From: Phosphoribacter sp035448065
Lineage (GTDB): Bacteria > Actinomycetota > Actinomycetes > Actinomycetales > Dermatophilaceae
NCBI GenBank assembly: GCA_035448065.1
Contig: DAOTIG010000061.1
Coordinates: forward strand, 1-18,223
Direction of reading: 5' to 3'
Length of the DNA stretch: 18,223 nt
The position numbers were made by a program, and so were the translations under genes. Every line of letters starts with the position of its first letter. Positions within the stretch are counted from its first letter, which is position 1. The notes under the pieces are model-generated. The model saw only the letters and a program-made list of their open reading frames with translations, was not told the DNA's origin and did not search any database. Shown here piece by piece: positions 1-7,020 of the stretch.

Positions 1-733
1 GCTCGCCGGTGATGCCAGCGGCGAGGTTGGTGACCAGCGAGATGCCGAGCACCTCGAGCCCGACGTGTCTGGCCGCGATCGCCTCGAGGGTGGTCGACAT
101 GCCGACGAGGTCGCCGCCGAGCGTCTTGGCCATCCGGACCTCGGCGGGGGTCTCGTACTGCGGCCCGCGGAACTGCACGTAGACGCCCTCGTCGAGGGTC
201 GGGTCGACCTCGCGGGCGATGCCGCGCAGGCGCGCGGAGTAGAGGTCGGTGAGGTCGACGAAGGTCGCGCCCTCGAGCGGGGTCGCCCCGGTGAGGTTGA
301 GGTGGTCGCTGATGAGCACCGGGGTGCCGGGCCGCCATTCGGGGCGCAGGCCACCGCAGCCGTTGGTGAGCACGATGGTGTGGCAGCCGGCGGCCTTGGC
401 CGTGCGCACGGCGTGCACCACGGCGGCGACGCCGCGCCCCTCGTAGAAGTGGGTGCGCGTGCCGTAGACGAGCGCCCGCCGGCCGGTGTCGCCGATGGCG
501 ACCGAGCGCATCGAGCCCGAGTGGCCGGCCACCGCCGCCCGGTGGAAGCCCGGGACGTCGGCGTTGTCGACGCTCGCGAGGGTCTCGCCGACGAGATCAC
601 CGGTCTGGCCCCAGCCCGAGCCGAGCACGAGGGCGACGTCGTGCCGGGCCGCGCCGGTGCGCTCGGCGATGACCGCGGCGGCCTCCTCGGCGAGCGCGAA
701 GGGGTCGGCGGGGGAGGGCGAGTCGGTGGTCAC
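1..733 (-). CDS. punA: Purine nucleoside phosphorylase (partial, C-terminus cut by window edge)
   Basis: The protein would cleave purine (deoxy)ribonucleosides with phosphate to free base and (deoxy)ribose-1-phosphate, in cytosolic purine salvage. Reading leftward from a GTG at 733 gives about 244 codons without a stop. Visible motifs are the phosphate-binding LGSGWG near residue 37, HFYEGRG, TNGCGGL, the substrate-loop string VQFRGPQYETPAEV and VGMSTTLE, all typical of the trimeric PNP/MTAP family. Roughly the last 30 residues are missing if the protein has the usual ~270-residue length. The GTG start is preferred because a -10-like TACGCT lies exactly 6 nt upstream, the leaderless arrangement seen at several starts here. 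It is divergent from the epimerase-family gene, with about 58 nt between starts. The family call is firm; PNP rather than MTA phosphorylase is inferred from these motifs. Confidence 0.93.
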   Translation of the reverse strand, partial: MTTDSPSPADPFALAEEAAAVIAERTGAARHDVALVLGSGWGQTGDLVGETLASVDNADVPGFHRAAVAGHSGSMRSVAIGDTGRRALVYGTRTHFYEGRGVAAVVHAVRTAKAAGCHTIVLTNGCGGLRPEWRPGTPVLISDHLNLTGATPLEGATFVDLTDLYSARLRGIAREVDPTLDEGVYVQFRGPQYETPAEVRMAKTLGGDLVGMSTTLEAIAARHVGLEVLGISLVTNLAAGITGE

Positions 734-739
734 GGCGTG

Positions 740-745
740 AGCGTA
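740..745 (-). promoter_or_regulatory. Putative -10 hexamer of leaderless PNP gene
   Basis: On the minus strand TACGCT fits TANNNT and is followed by 6 nt and the GTG start at 733. Transcription would begin at or next to the start codon. No convincing -35 hexamer was seen. Confidence 0.45.
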
Positions 746-791
746 GCCTTTGCCCGTCGCCCGCTTGGCGCACCCGACCCCGGAGGACTCG

Positions 792-1871
792 ATGTCATCG
801 TCACCAGCGCCGGTCCTCGTCACCGGCGGGTCGGGCTTCCTCGGCTCGCACCAGGTTGCCCGGCTGCTCGCCGACGGCCATCAGGTGCGCGCCACGGTGC
901 GCTCGCTGCGCCGGGAGGGCGAGGTCCGTGCGCTCGTGGCGCGCGGCATACCGCTGTATGCCGGTGGGTCGGCTGGCGACGGCGACCTGAGTGCGCACCT
1001 GGCCCGGCTCGAGCTCGTCGAGGCCGACCTCACCGCCGACGCCGGCTGGGCGGATGCCGTCGAGGGCTGCGGGCAGGTGCTGCATCTCGCCTCGCCCCTC
1101 CCGGTCGGGCTGCCCGAGCACGAGGACGACCTCGTCGTGCCGGCCCGGGACGGTGCGCTGCGGGTGCTGCGGGCGGCGCGCGCGGCCGGCATCCCGCGGG
1201 TCGTCCTGACCTCGTCGTTCGCGGCGATCGGCTACGGGCCGCCGGACTACGACGTCGCCGACGAGCAGCGCTGGACCGATCCGACGGCGCCGGGGATCAC
1301 GGCCTACGTCAAGAGCAAGACGATCGCCGAGCGGGCGGCCTGGGCGTTCGTGCAGGGTGACGGGGCCGGGCTGGAGCTGGTGACCGTCAACCCGGTGGCG
1401 ATCTTCGGGCCGGCGCTGGAGCCGGCCTCCTCGGCCTCGCTCGAGATCGTCAAGCGGCTCATCGACGGCTCGGTGCCCGGGGTGGCGCCGCTGACCTTCG
1501 GAGTCGTCGACGTCCGCGACGTCGTCGACCTGCACGTCCGGGCGATGACCGACCCGGCTGCGGCCGGGCTGCGGCTGCTCGCGACGTCGGGCGAGCTGAG
1601 CATGTGGGAGATGGGCCAGCTGCTGCGGGATCGGCTGGGGGCTCGGGTGCGGGTGCCCAGCCGCCGGGTGCCGGGCGCGGTCGTGCGCGCGCTCGCGCTG
1701 GTCGACCGGTCGCTGCGCCAGGTCGTGCCCGAGCTCGGCCAGGTGCGGCGCGGCAGCTCGGCCCTGGCGATCGAGCGGCTCGGCTGGTCGCCCCGCCCGG
1801 CCGCCGACGCGGTCGTCGCCACCGCCGAGTCGCTCATCGACCTCGGCGTCGTCCCCGACCGCTCCCGCTGA
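792..1871 (+). CDS. NAD(P)-dependent epimerase/dehydratase family protein (extended SDR)
   Basis: A 359-residue Rossmann-fold oxidoreductase of the extended/atypical SDR group, closest in style to dihydroflavonol-4-reductase-like proteins. It shows the N-terminal TGGSGFLG dinucleotide-binding motif (residues 11-18), HLASPLP near residue 100, serines at LTSSF (about 141-142), the catalytic YVKSK (Tyr172, Lys176) and NPVAIFGP near residue 200. The ATG at 792 is chosen over an in-frame start at 750 because GGAGG (782-786) sits 5 nt before it and the Rossmann strand begins right after. The substrate cannot be read from sequence. It stands alone on the plus strand, with a 94-nt gap to the LpdA-like gene. 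Residues 53 and 56 use the rare codons ATA and TAT, each inside a copy of the GGCATAC word. Confidence 0.88.
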   Translation: MSSSPAPVLVTGGSGFLGSHQVARLLADGHQVRATVRSLRREGEVRALVARGIPLYAGGSAGDGDLSAHLARLELVEADLTADAGWADAVEGCGQVLHLASPLPVGLPEHEDDLVVPARDGALRVLRAARAAGIPRVVLTSSFAAIGYGPPDYDVADEQRWTDPTAPGITAYVKSKTIAERAAWAFVQGDGAGLELVTVNPVAIFGPALEPASSASLEIVKRLIDGSVPGVAPLTFGVVDVRDVVDLHVRAMTDPAAAGLRLLATSGELSMWEMGQLLRDRLGARVRVPSRRVPGAVVRALALVDRSLRQVVPELGQVRRGSSALAIERLGWSPRPAADAVVATAESLIDLGVVPDRSR

Positions 1872-1953
1872 CCTGCCCGTCCGGGAGGCAGGGGGCCCGT
1901 AGGCGCGGAGTCCGGGGGCCCGCGGTTGGTGAGCCACGCGGCATACCGGGTGG

Positions 1954-1959
1954 TTGGAT
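1954..1959 (+). promoter_or_regulatory. Possible -10 hexamer of the LpdA-like gene
   Basis: TTGGAT lies 6 nt before the GTG at 1966, the same spacing as other apparently leaderless starts here. The match to TANNNT is weak. It would make the in-frame TTG at 1954 part of the promoter and not the start codon. Confidence 0.3.
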
Positions 1960-1965
1960 AGGCGG

Positions 1966-3372
1966 GTGATCGCTCGCCATGACCAGGTCGTCATCATCGG
2001 CGGCGGACCGGGGGGCTACGAGGCCGCCCTCGTCGCCGCCCGGCTCGGCGCCGCCGTCACCGTCGTCGACCGCGACGGCCTCGGCGGGTCGTGCGTCCTC
2101 ACCGACTGTGTGCCGAGCAAGAGCCTCATCTCGACCGCCCACGTGCTGCGCCGCACCAAGTCCGTGCACGAGCTCGGCGTCGCGATGGCCGACCGGGCGG
2201 TGCAGGCCACCGACCTGCGCGCGGTCAACGCGCGCATCCTCGACCTCGCCGCCGCGCAGAGCGGCGACATCCGCGAGCGGCTCACCGGCGACGGCGTGCG
2301 GGTCATCGCCGGCACCGGCCGGCTCGTCGCGCCCGACCGGGTCGCCGTCGCGCACGCCGACGGCTCGAGCGAGGAGCTCCCCGCTGACGTCGTGCTCATC
2401 GCCACCGGGGCGACGCCTCGCGTCATGGACACCGCCCGCCCCGACGGCGAGCGGATCCTCACCTGGACCCAGATCTACGATCTCGACGACCTGCCTGAGC
2501 GGCTCGTCGTCGTCGGCTCCGGCGTCACCGGGGCCGAGCTCGCCCAGGCCTATCTCGGCCTCGGCAGCGAGGTCACCCTCGTCTCCTCCCGCGACCAGGT
2601 GCTGCCGGGCGAGGACTCCGACGCGGCCAAGGTCGTCGAGGACGTCTTCCGCCGCGAGGGGATGACCGTGCTGTCGCGCTCGCGGATGGCGGCGGTCGAG
2701 CGCACCGCCGACGGTGTCGTCGTGCGGCTCGAGGACGGCCGTGCGGTCGAGGGCTCGCATGCCCTGCTCGCGGTCGGGTCGGTCCCGCAGACGGCCGGGC
2801 TCGGGCTCGAGGAGGTGGGCGTCGAGACGGTCCGCGGCGGCTACGTCGCCGTCGACGGCGTCTCGCGCACGTCGGTCCGTGGCGTGTATGCCGCGGGCGA
2901 CTGCACCGGCGTCTTCCCGCTCGCGTCGGTCGCCGCCATGCAGGGCCGGATCGCGATGTGGCACTCGCTCGGCGACGCGGTGCGGCCGCTGGACCTGAGC
3001 GTCGTGTCGGCCAACGTCTTCACCGACCCCGAGATCGCCACCGTCGGCGTGTCCCAGCAGCAGGTCGACGCCGGCGAGGTCGACGCGCAGGTGCTGAGCA
3101 TGCCGCTGGCCACCAATGCCCGGGCCAAGATGGACGCCTTCCACGACGGCTTCGTGAAGATCTTCGCCCGGCCCGGCCAGGGGACGATCCTCGGTGGCGT
3201 CGTCGTCGCGCCGCGCGCCTCGGAGCTGATCTTCCCGATCACCGTCGCGGTCGAGAACAGCCTCACCGCCGACCAGCTCTCCAATGCCTTCACCGTCTAC
3301 CCGTCGATGAGCGGCTCGCTCGCCGAGGCCGCCCGTCGGCTGCACTCGGCCGGGCAGGGCCTGACCCGCTAG
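1966..3372 (+). CDS. lpdA: LpdA-like NAD(P)H-quinone dehydrogenase / flavoprotein disulfide reductase
   Basis: A cytosolic FAD enzyme of the pyridine nucleotide-disulfide oxidoreductase class I family (468 aa). The N-terminal FAD motif is IIGGGPGGYEAA (residues 10-21). The redox motif GGSCVLTDCVPSK has both cysteines (Cys43, Cys48). A second Rossmann motif VVGSGVTGAE binds NAD(P)H, and YAAGDCTG is the second FAD contact. The C-terminal dimerisation domain carries YPSMSGSLAEAARRL where true dihydrolipoamide dehydrogenases have HPxxSE, so the catalytic His and Glu are replaced by Tyr and Gly. This favours a quinone/NAD(P)H reductase like the mycobacterial LpdA group over lipoamide dehydrogenase. 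The GTG at 1966 is preferred; an in-frame TTG at 1954 would add four residues. No 2-oxoacid dehydrogenase genes lie nearby. Confidence 0.87.
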   Translation: MIARHDQVVIIGGGPGGYEAALVAARLGAAVTVVDRDGLGGSCVLTDCVPSKSLISTAHVLRRTKSVHELGVAMADRAVQATDLRAVNARILDLAAAQSGDIRERLTGDGVRVIAGTGRLVAPDRVAVAHADGSSEELPADVVLIATGATPRVMDTARPDGERILTWTQIYDLDDLPERLVVVGSGVTGAELAQAYLGLGSEVTLVSSRDQVLPGEDSDAAKVVEDVFRREGMTVLSRSRMAAVERTADGVVVRLEDGRAVEGSHALLAVGSVPQTAGLGLEEVGVETVRGGYVAVDGVSRTSVRGVYAAGDCTGVFPLASVAAMQGRIAMWHSLGDAVRPLDLSVVSANVFTDPEIATVGVSQQQVDAGEVDAQVLSMPLATNARAKMDAFHDGFVKIFARPGQGTILGGVVVAPRASELIFPITVAVENSLTADQLSNAFTVYPSMSGSLAEAARRLHSAGQGLTR

Positions 3373-3397
3373 ATCCGGTCCCCGCCCCGCCGCCCCC

Positions 3398-3536
3398 CGG
3401 CAGAAAGTCGACACTCGACGCACTTTCGGTCGTGGATCATGAGGTACGGCGGCAGAAAGTCGACACTCGAGCGACCTTCGGTCGTGGATCACCAGGTCCG
3501 GCGGCAGAAGGTCCACACTCGAGCGACTTTCGGCCC
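3398..3536. repeat. 52-bp tandem repeat with internal hairpins, 2.7 copies
   Basis: Three copies begin at 3398, 3450 and 3502, exactly 52 nt apart, and the last is truncated near 3536. Each unit starts CGGCAGAA(A/G)GTC and holds an imperfect dyad of the form GAAAGTCG-N9-CGACTTTC, followed in copies 1 and 2 by GGTCGTGGATCA. The array lies between the lpdA-like stop and the 3' end of the frameshifted DUF559 gene. Inverted relatives lie on the other side of that gene (4597-4658). No reading frame spans it convincingly. Confidence 0.93.
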
Positions 3537-3553
3537 CGTCCTCGGGCCCGCCG

Positions 3554-4509
3554 TCAGGCCACAGCGGATCGGTCGGGGAAGTGCCGGCGCCACTCGTTCT
3601 TGACCGGTCCGAGGCCGGGCAGGCCGGCGGCGGTGAGGGCCGCGACGGTCCGCTCGATGGTCCGTCCGGGCGTCTGGTAGACGTCCCGACTCGTCAGCAC
3701 CACGAAGCGCCACCCCTCGGCCTCCAGCGCCTCCCGCCGGTCGATGTCGTGCTGCCATTGGTCCTGTCGGGCGATGTGGTGCCGGCCGTCGTACTCGACG
3801 GCCGCCCGCACCTGCTCCCAGGCCAGATCGATGCGGTAGCGGAGTCGCCCGCCGCGCGCGGACACCGACACGTTGACCGTCGGCTCAGGCAGCCCGGCGA
3901 GGACGAACAGCATGCGCACCCGGCTCTCCATGCCCGACTCCACGCGAGCGCGCACGAAGCTTGCCGCTCGCCGGGCGGACCGAGCACCCCGACCCGGTGA
4001 CCGGCAGCCGCCGTTCTCAGGTCGTCGAGGGAGACCTGCCCGAGGAAGACGAGGCTGTCACCCAGTGCGACGAGGTCGACGAGATCGAGCCCCGCGGCCA
4101 GGTCCAGGAAGGTCTGGACGGCGGTGGTGACCCGCACGCCGCCCTGGAGCGTGGTCGGAGGCGGGGCGGCATACCGATGGACGACGACCCCGGCGACCGA
4201 TCCGGTGCGCGCTGAGGTCGTGCCGACATGCACCGAGACGGAGTCCGGCACGACTGCGCCGAACAGTCTGGCCGCCGTGTGATGGGTGACGAAGGAGGCG
4301 GCGGGCGTGGCCTTGAGGGCGGCTCTGGCCCACAGCCCCGGTGTCAGGTGGCTCGTGGCGGCGACATAGACGCCGCGGAGCACTCGGCGATGGCTGCCGT
4401 TGCGCAGGGGCCGGATCGGCCGGCCGGCAGCGAGCCACTCGGCCACGGTGAAGGGCTGCCGCGGGTCGAGGCGGCGATGACCCGGCGACGGGGCGGGTGC
4501 TGACGACAT
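3554..4509 (-). pseudogene. Frameshifted AbiEi-like N-terminal domain plus DUF559 (Vsr-like) nuclease-domain gene
   Basis: Two overlapping minus-strand frames together encode a paralogue of the intact gene at 14116-15045. The first runs from ATG at 4509 and holds the N-terminal region, with RVLRGVYVAA, FVTHHTAARLFGAVVP, TAVQTFLDLA and DLVALGDSLVFLG, up to about 4000. The second ends at the TGA at 3554-3556 and holds RAASFVRARVESGMESRVRMLF, LPEP, the metal-site-like RIDLAW and VEYDGRHH, and an LEAEGWRFVVLTSRDV tail. Alignment to the paralogue places a one-base deletion between about 3970 and 4010, in a run of G and C. The joined product would be near 317 residues against 309 in the paralogue. 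The nuclease motifs are intact, so decay is recent or the shift is a sequencing error. A CAGAGT hexamer 6 nt before the ATG may be the promoter -10. Confidence 0.85.
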
Positions 4510-4548
4510 GCGCGCACTCTGGCACAGCGCGAGCGAGGGGCTCGGACG

Positions 4549-4558
4549 TTATCCACAG
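4549..4558 (-). promoter_or_regulatory. DnaA-box-like TTATCCACAG upstream of the DUF559 pseudogene
   Basis: On the plus strand the site reads TTATCCACAG, a perfect TTATNCACA DnaA box; on the gene strand it reads CTGTGGATAA and ends 39 nt before the ATG at 4509. The intact paralogue has CTGTGGATAG at exactly the same distance. The shared spacing suggests a gene-linked regulatory or recognition site and not a replication origin. Confidence 0.6.
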
Positions 4559-4596
4559 GGCAGCTCGGGTCGAGTGCGACAGGAACTGCCTCGACC

Positions 4597-4658
4597 GTCG
4601 ACTTTCAGTCGGTATGCAGCGCGCTCCCCGTCCGAAAGCCGCTCCAGTGTGGACTTTC
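4597..4658. repeat. Inverted relatives of the 52-bp hairpin repeat
   Basis: Read on the minus strand, a good copy runs 4658 to 4632 (GAAAGTCCACACTGGAGCGG, then CTTTCGG). A poorer copy starts at 4605 (GAAAGTCGAC, then a degenerate tail). The two starts are 53 nt apart, nearly the 52-nt period of the left array. Orientation is opposite to the copies at 3398-3536. Confidence 0.75.
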
Positions 4659-4676
4659 GGTCGCGATGCCGCGGAC

Positions 4677-4910
4677 TCAGCGCTCGTCGCGCTGCTGTCG
4701 GTCCCGCGCCTCGACCGCGGCGCGATACTCCTCGTCCTCCCGCGCCCAGCGAGCGCGGCGGTCCCGGCTCAGCTTGGCGCGCAGCCGCAGATAGGCCGGC
4801 ACGACGATCGCGGCGACGGCCAGCAGGATGAACAGGTTGACGAAGGAGAAGCCGCCCTGCTCGGCCGCCTCCAGGGGCACGCCGGCGGTCGCCGGGAGCA
4901 TGACGGTCAT
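4677..4910 (-). CDS. Small single-pass membrane protein, function unknown
   Basis: A 77-residue protein with one predicted membrane helix at about residues 22-41 (FSFVNLFILLAVAAIVVPAY). A strongly charged, probably helical C-terminal tail rich in Arg, Glu and Asp follows and ends QQRDER. Positive residues right after the helix (RLRAKLSRDRR) suggest a cytoplasmic tail, with the N-terminus outside. I do not recognise a family. Start choice: the ATG at 4910 is preceded at 6 nt by TACACT (minus strand), a leaderless layout; no Shine-Dalgarno is present. A second in-frame ATG lies three codons further in. Coding is supported by the clean hydrophobic segment and the promoter-like hexamer, not by homology. 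It could be co-oriented with the acyl-CoA carboxylase gene, but 182 nt of repeats lie between. Confidence 0.65.
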   Translation of the reverse strand: MTVMLPATAGVPLEAAEQGGFSFVNLFILLAVAAIVVPAYLRLRAKLSRDRRARWAREDEEYRAAVEARDRQQRDER

Positions 4911-4916
4911 CGCAGG

Positions 4917-4922
4917 AGTGTA
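4917..4922 (-). promoter_or_regulatory. Putative -10 hexamer of the small membrane protein gene
   Basis: TACACT on the minus strand, 6 nt before the ATG at 4910. It abuts a copy of the GTATGCCGC word at 4920-4928. Confidence 0.45.
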
Positions 4923-4941
4923 TGCCGCGGCGCGGCCGCCG

Positions 4942-5066
4942 GCCTCGTGCCGCCCGCCTCGTGCCGTCCGCCTCGTGGCGCCCGCCTCGTGCCGCCCGCC
5001 GCGTGCGCGGCCGGCCTCGCGTCCGCCGGTCGCCGCCCGCCGGTCGCCGCCCGCCGGCCGCCGCCC
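4942..5066. repeat. Two arrays of 14-bp GC-rich tandem repeats
   Basis: Five units based on GCCTCGTGCCGCCC begin at 4942, 4956, 4970, 4984 and 4998; the last is degenerate. Three units based on GCCGGTCGCCGCCC begin at 5025, 5039 and 5053. Both share the 14-nt period and a GCCGCCC-type end, so the second looks like a diverged offshoot of the first. A 14-nt period breaks reading frame, so this is non-coding. It fills most of the gap between the carboxylase alpha stop and the small membrane protein start. Confidence 0.85.
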
Positions 5067-5092
5067 GCTAGGCCTCCGACACCGGCAGCCGG

Positions 5093-6880
5093 TCAGCCCT
5101 CGGCTGCGTCCTTGATCTCGGCGAGCACCGTGCCGCTGGTCACCGTCTCGCCGACGGTGGCCGACAGTCCGGTCACGACCCCCGCCTTGTGGGCGGTGAT
5201 CGGCTGCTCCATCTTCATCGCCTCGAGCACGACGACCGTGTCGCCCTGGGCCACGGTCTGGCCCTCCTCGACGGCGACCTTGACGATGGTGCCCTGCATC
5301 GGGGCGGTGACCGCGTCACCGGAGGCTGCCGCGCCCGCCTTGCTCGCTCCGGACCGCTTCGGCGCCGCCTTCTTCGCCCTGCCTCCGGCGCCACCTCCTC
5401 CACCGAGGGACAGGCCACCGGGCAGCGACACCTCGACCCGCTTGCCGCCGACCTCGACGACGACGGTCTGCCGCTCCTGGGCCTCGGGCGCGTCGCCGGC
5501 GGGACCGGCATACGCGGCGATCTGGTTGTCGAACTCGGTCTCGATCCACCGGGTGTGCACGGTGAACTTCTGCTCCGGGTCCGCCGGCGCGAAGGCCGGG
5601 TCACGCACGACCACCCGGTGGAACGGCGTCACCGTGGGCATGCCCTCGATGACCAGCTCGTCGAGCGCCCGTCGGGCCCGCTCGAGCGCCTGCTGCCGAT
5701 CCCGACCGGTGACCACGAGCTTGGCGATCATCGAGTCGAAGGCGCCGGCGACCGTGTCGCCCTGCTCGATGCCGGAGTCCCAGCGCACGCCGGGGCCGTG
5801 CGGCACGACCATCGTCGTCACCGTGCCCGGCGCGGGCAGGAAGCCGCGACCGGCGTCCTCGCCGTTGATCCGGAACTCGATCGAGTGCGCGTGCGGCTCG
5901 GGGTCGGTGAAGCTCAGCGCCTCGCCGTTGGCGATCTTGAACATCTCGCGGACCAGGTCGATGCCGGTGACCTCCTCGGTCACCGGGTGCTCGACCTGCA
6001 GCCGGGTGTTGACCTCGAGGAAGGAGATGTCGCCGGCCGGGCCGACGAGGAACTCGCAGGTGCCGGCCCCGACGTAGCCGGCCTCCTTGAGGATCGCCTT
6101 GCTCGCCCGGACCAGCTCGGTGTGCTGCTCGTCGGTGATGAACGGCGCGGGCGCCTCCTCGACGAGCTTCTGGTTGCGCCGCTGCAGCGAGCAGTCGCGG
6201 GTCGACACGACGACGACGTTGCCGTGCTGGTCGGCCAGGCACTGGGTCTCGACGTGCCGCGGGTGGTCGAGGAAGCGCTCGACGAAGCACTCGCCACGAC
6301 CGAAGGCGGTGACCGCCTCGCGCACCGCCGAGTCGTAGAGCTCGGGGATCTCCTCGAGCGTGCGAGCCACCTTGAGGCCACGGCCACCGCCACCGTATGC
6401 CGCCTTGATGGCGACCGGGAGCCCGTGCTCCTTCGCGAAGGCGACGACCTCGTCGGGCCCGCTCACCGGGTCGGACGTGCCGGGCACGAGCGGCGCCTTG
6501 GCCTTGAGCGCGATGTGCCGCGCCTTGACCTTGTCACCGAGGGAGTCGATCGCCTCGGGGCCGGGTCCGATCCAGGTCAGCCCGGCGTCGATGACCGCCT
6601 GGGCGAAGCTCGCGTTCTCGGCGAGGAAGCCGTAGCCGGGGTGCACGGCGTCGGCGCCCGCCTGCGCGGCGATGTCGAGCAGCTTCTGCTGCACGAGGTA
6701 GGAGTCACCGGGGGTCGACCCGCCCAGCGCATAGGCCTCGTCGGCGACCTTGACGTGCAGGGCGTCGCGGTCGGGCTCGGCATAGACGGCCACCGAGCCG
6801 ATGCCGGCGTCCTTGCAGGCGCGCGCGATGCGGACGGCGATCTCGCCGCGGTTGGCGATGAGGACCTTGGAGATCGGCAT
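5093..6880 (-). CDS. Acyl-CoA carboxylase alpha subunit (biotin carboxylase + biotin carboxyl carrier)
   Basis: The 595-residue protein carboxylates its own biotin using ATP and bicarbonate, then passes the carboxyl group to a partner beta subunit to make malonyl-, methylmalonyl- or related CoA esters. Domains in order: biotin carboxylase N-terminal domain (about 4-111, KVLIANRGEIAVRIARA); ATP-grasp (about 117-325) with KAAYGGGGRGLKVA and EVNTRLQVEHPVTEE; C-terminal BC domain with EFRINGEDA; an Ala/Gly/Lys-rich linker; and a biotinyl domain with VLEAMKMEQP, where Lys556 is the biotin site. Length and the BC-linker-BCCP order fit actinobacterial AccA3/PccA-type subunits. The ATG at 6880 has no Shine-Dalgarno, but TAGAGT lies 6 nt upstream. 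A carboxyltransferase subunit (12408-13970) is about 5 kb away and could be a partner; which acyl-CoA is used cannot be decided. Confidence 0.95.
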   Translation of the reverse strand: MPISKVLIANRGEIAVRIARACKDAGIGSVAVYAEPDRDALHVKVADEAYALGGSTPGDSYLVQQKLLDIAAQAGADAVHPGYGFLAENASFAQAVIDAGLTWIGPGPEAIDSLGDKVKARHIALKAKAPLVPGTSDPVSGPDEVVAFAKEHGLPVAIKAAYGGGGRGLKVARTLEEIPELYDSAVREAVTAFGRGECFVERFLDHPRHVETQCLADQHGNVVVVSTRDCSLQRRNQKLVEEAPAPFITDEQHTELVRASKAILKEAGYVGAGTCEFLVGPAGDISFLEVNTRLQVEHPVTEEVTGIDLVREMFKIANGEALSFTDPEPHAHSIEFRINGEDAGRGFLPAPGTVTTMVVPHGPGVRWDSGIEQGDTVAGAFDSMIAKLVVTGRDRQQALERARRALDELVIEGMPTVTPFHRVVVRDPAFAPADPEQKFTVHTRWIETEFDNQIAAYAGPAGDAPEAQERQTVVVEVGGKRVEVSLPGGLSLGGGGGAGGRAKKAAPKRSGASKAGAAASGDAVTAPMQGTIVKVAVEEGQTVAQGDTVVVLEAMKMEQPITAHKAGVVTGLSATVGETVTSGTVLAEIKDAAEG

Positions 6881-6886
6881 ATCCGG

Positions 6887-6892
6887 ACTCTA
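6887..6892 (-). promoter_or_regulatory. Putative -10 hexamer of the carboxylase alpha gene
   Basis: TAGAGT on the minus strand, followed by 6 nt and the ATG at 6880; consistent with a leaderless transcript. No clear -35 was seen. Confidence 0.45.
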
Positions 6893-6950
6893 TCGCCAGC
6901 CACCCGTCACGCCAGGGGTGCCCGGGCGAGCCTCACAGACGGTGCGGCGA

Positions 6951-6998
6951 GCGGCATACCTGATCGGCCGGACGGGCAAGGACCAACCGGTATGCCGC
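6951..6998. repeat. 10-bp perfect inverted repeat made of two GCGGCATACC words
   Basis: GCGGCATACC (6951-6960) and GGTATGCCGC (6989-6998) are separated by 28 nt in the 140-nt gap between the second Roadblock gene stop and the carboxylase alpha start. It could fold as a hairpin downstream of the Roadblock operon, but there is no T-run and the same word occurs singly across the window, so a terminator role is doubtful. Confidence 0.6.
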
Positions 6999-7020
6999 GG
7001 GGCGGCTCAGTGGGGACGGC

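Larger units (their letters stand above)
3398..4658. mobile_element. Candidate repeat-bounded nuclease module 1 (decayed)
   Basis: The frameshifted AbiEi-like/DUF559 gene is enclosed by copies of one hairpin repeat in inverted orientation. The innermost left copy (3507-3533) and the outer right copy (4632-4658) match at about 24 of 27 positions after reverse complementing. No transposase, integrase or target-site duplication was found, so mobility is inference from architecture and from the similar unit at 13973-15134. Confidence 0.4.

Noticed and set aside
65..1360. 431-codon plus-strand open frame at the left edge
   Set aside because: Opposite to the PNP gene, which shows full family motifs; the plus frame has none.
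3398..3536. CRISPR array
   Set aside because: The 52-nt units are similar along most of their length, with no repeat/unique-spacer alternation and only 2.7 copies.
4549..4558. Replication origin at the DnaA box
   Set aside because: A single box, repeated only upstream of a paralogous gene at fixed spacing; no DnaA cluster, AT-rich unwinding region or dnaA/dnaN neighbours.
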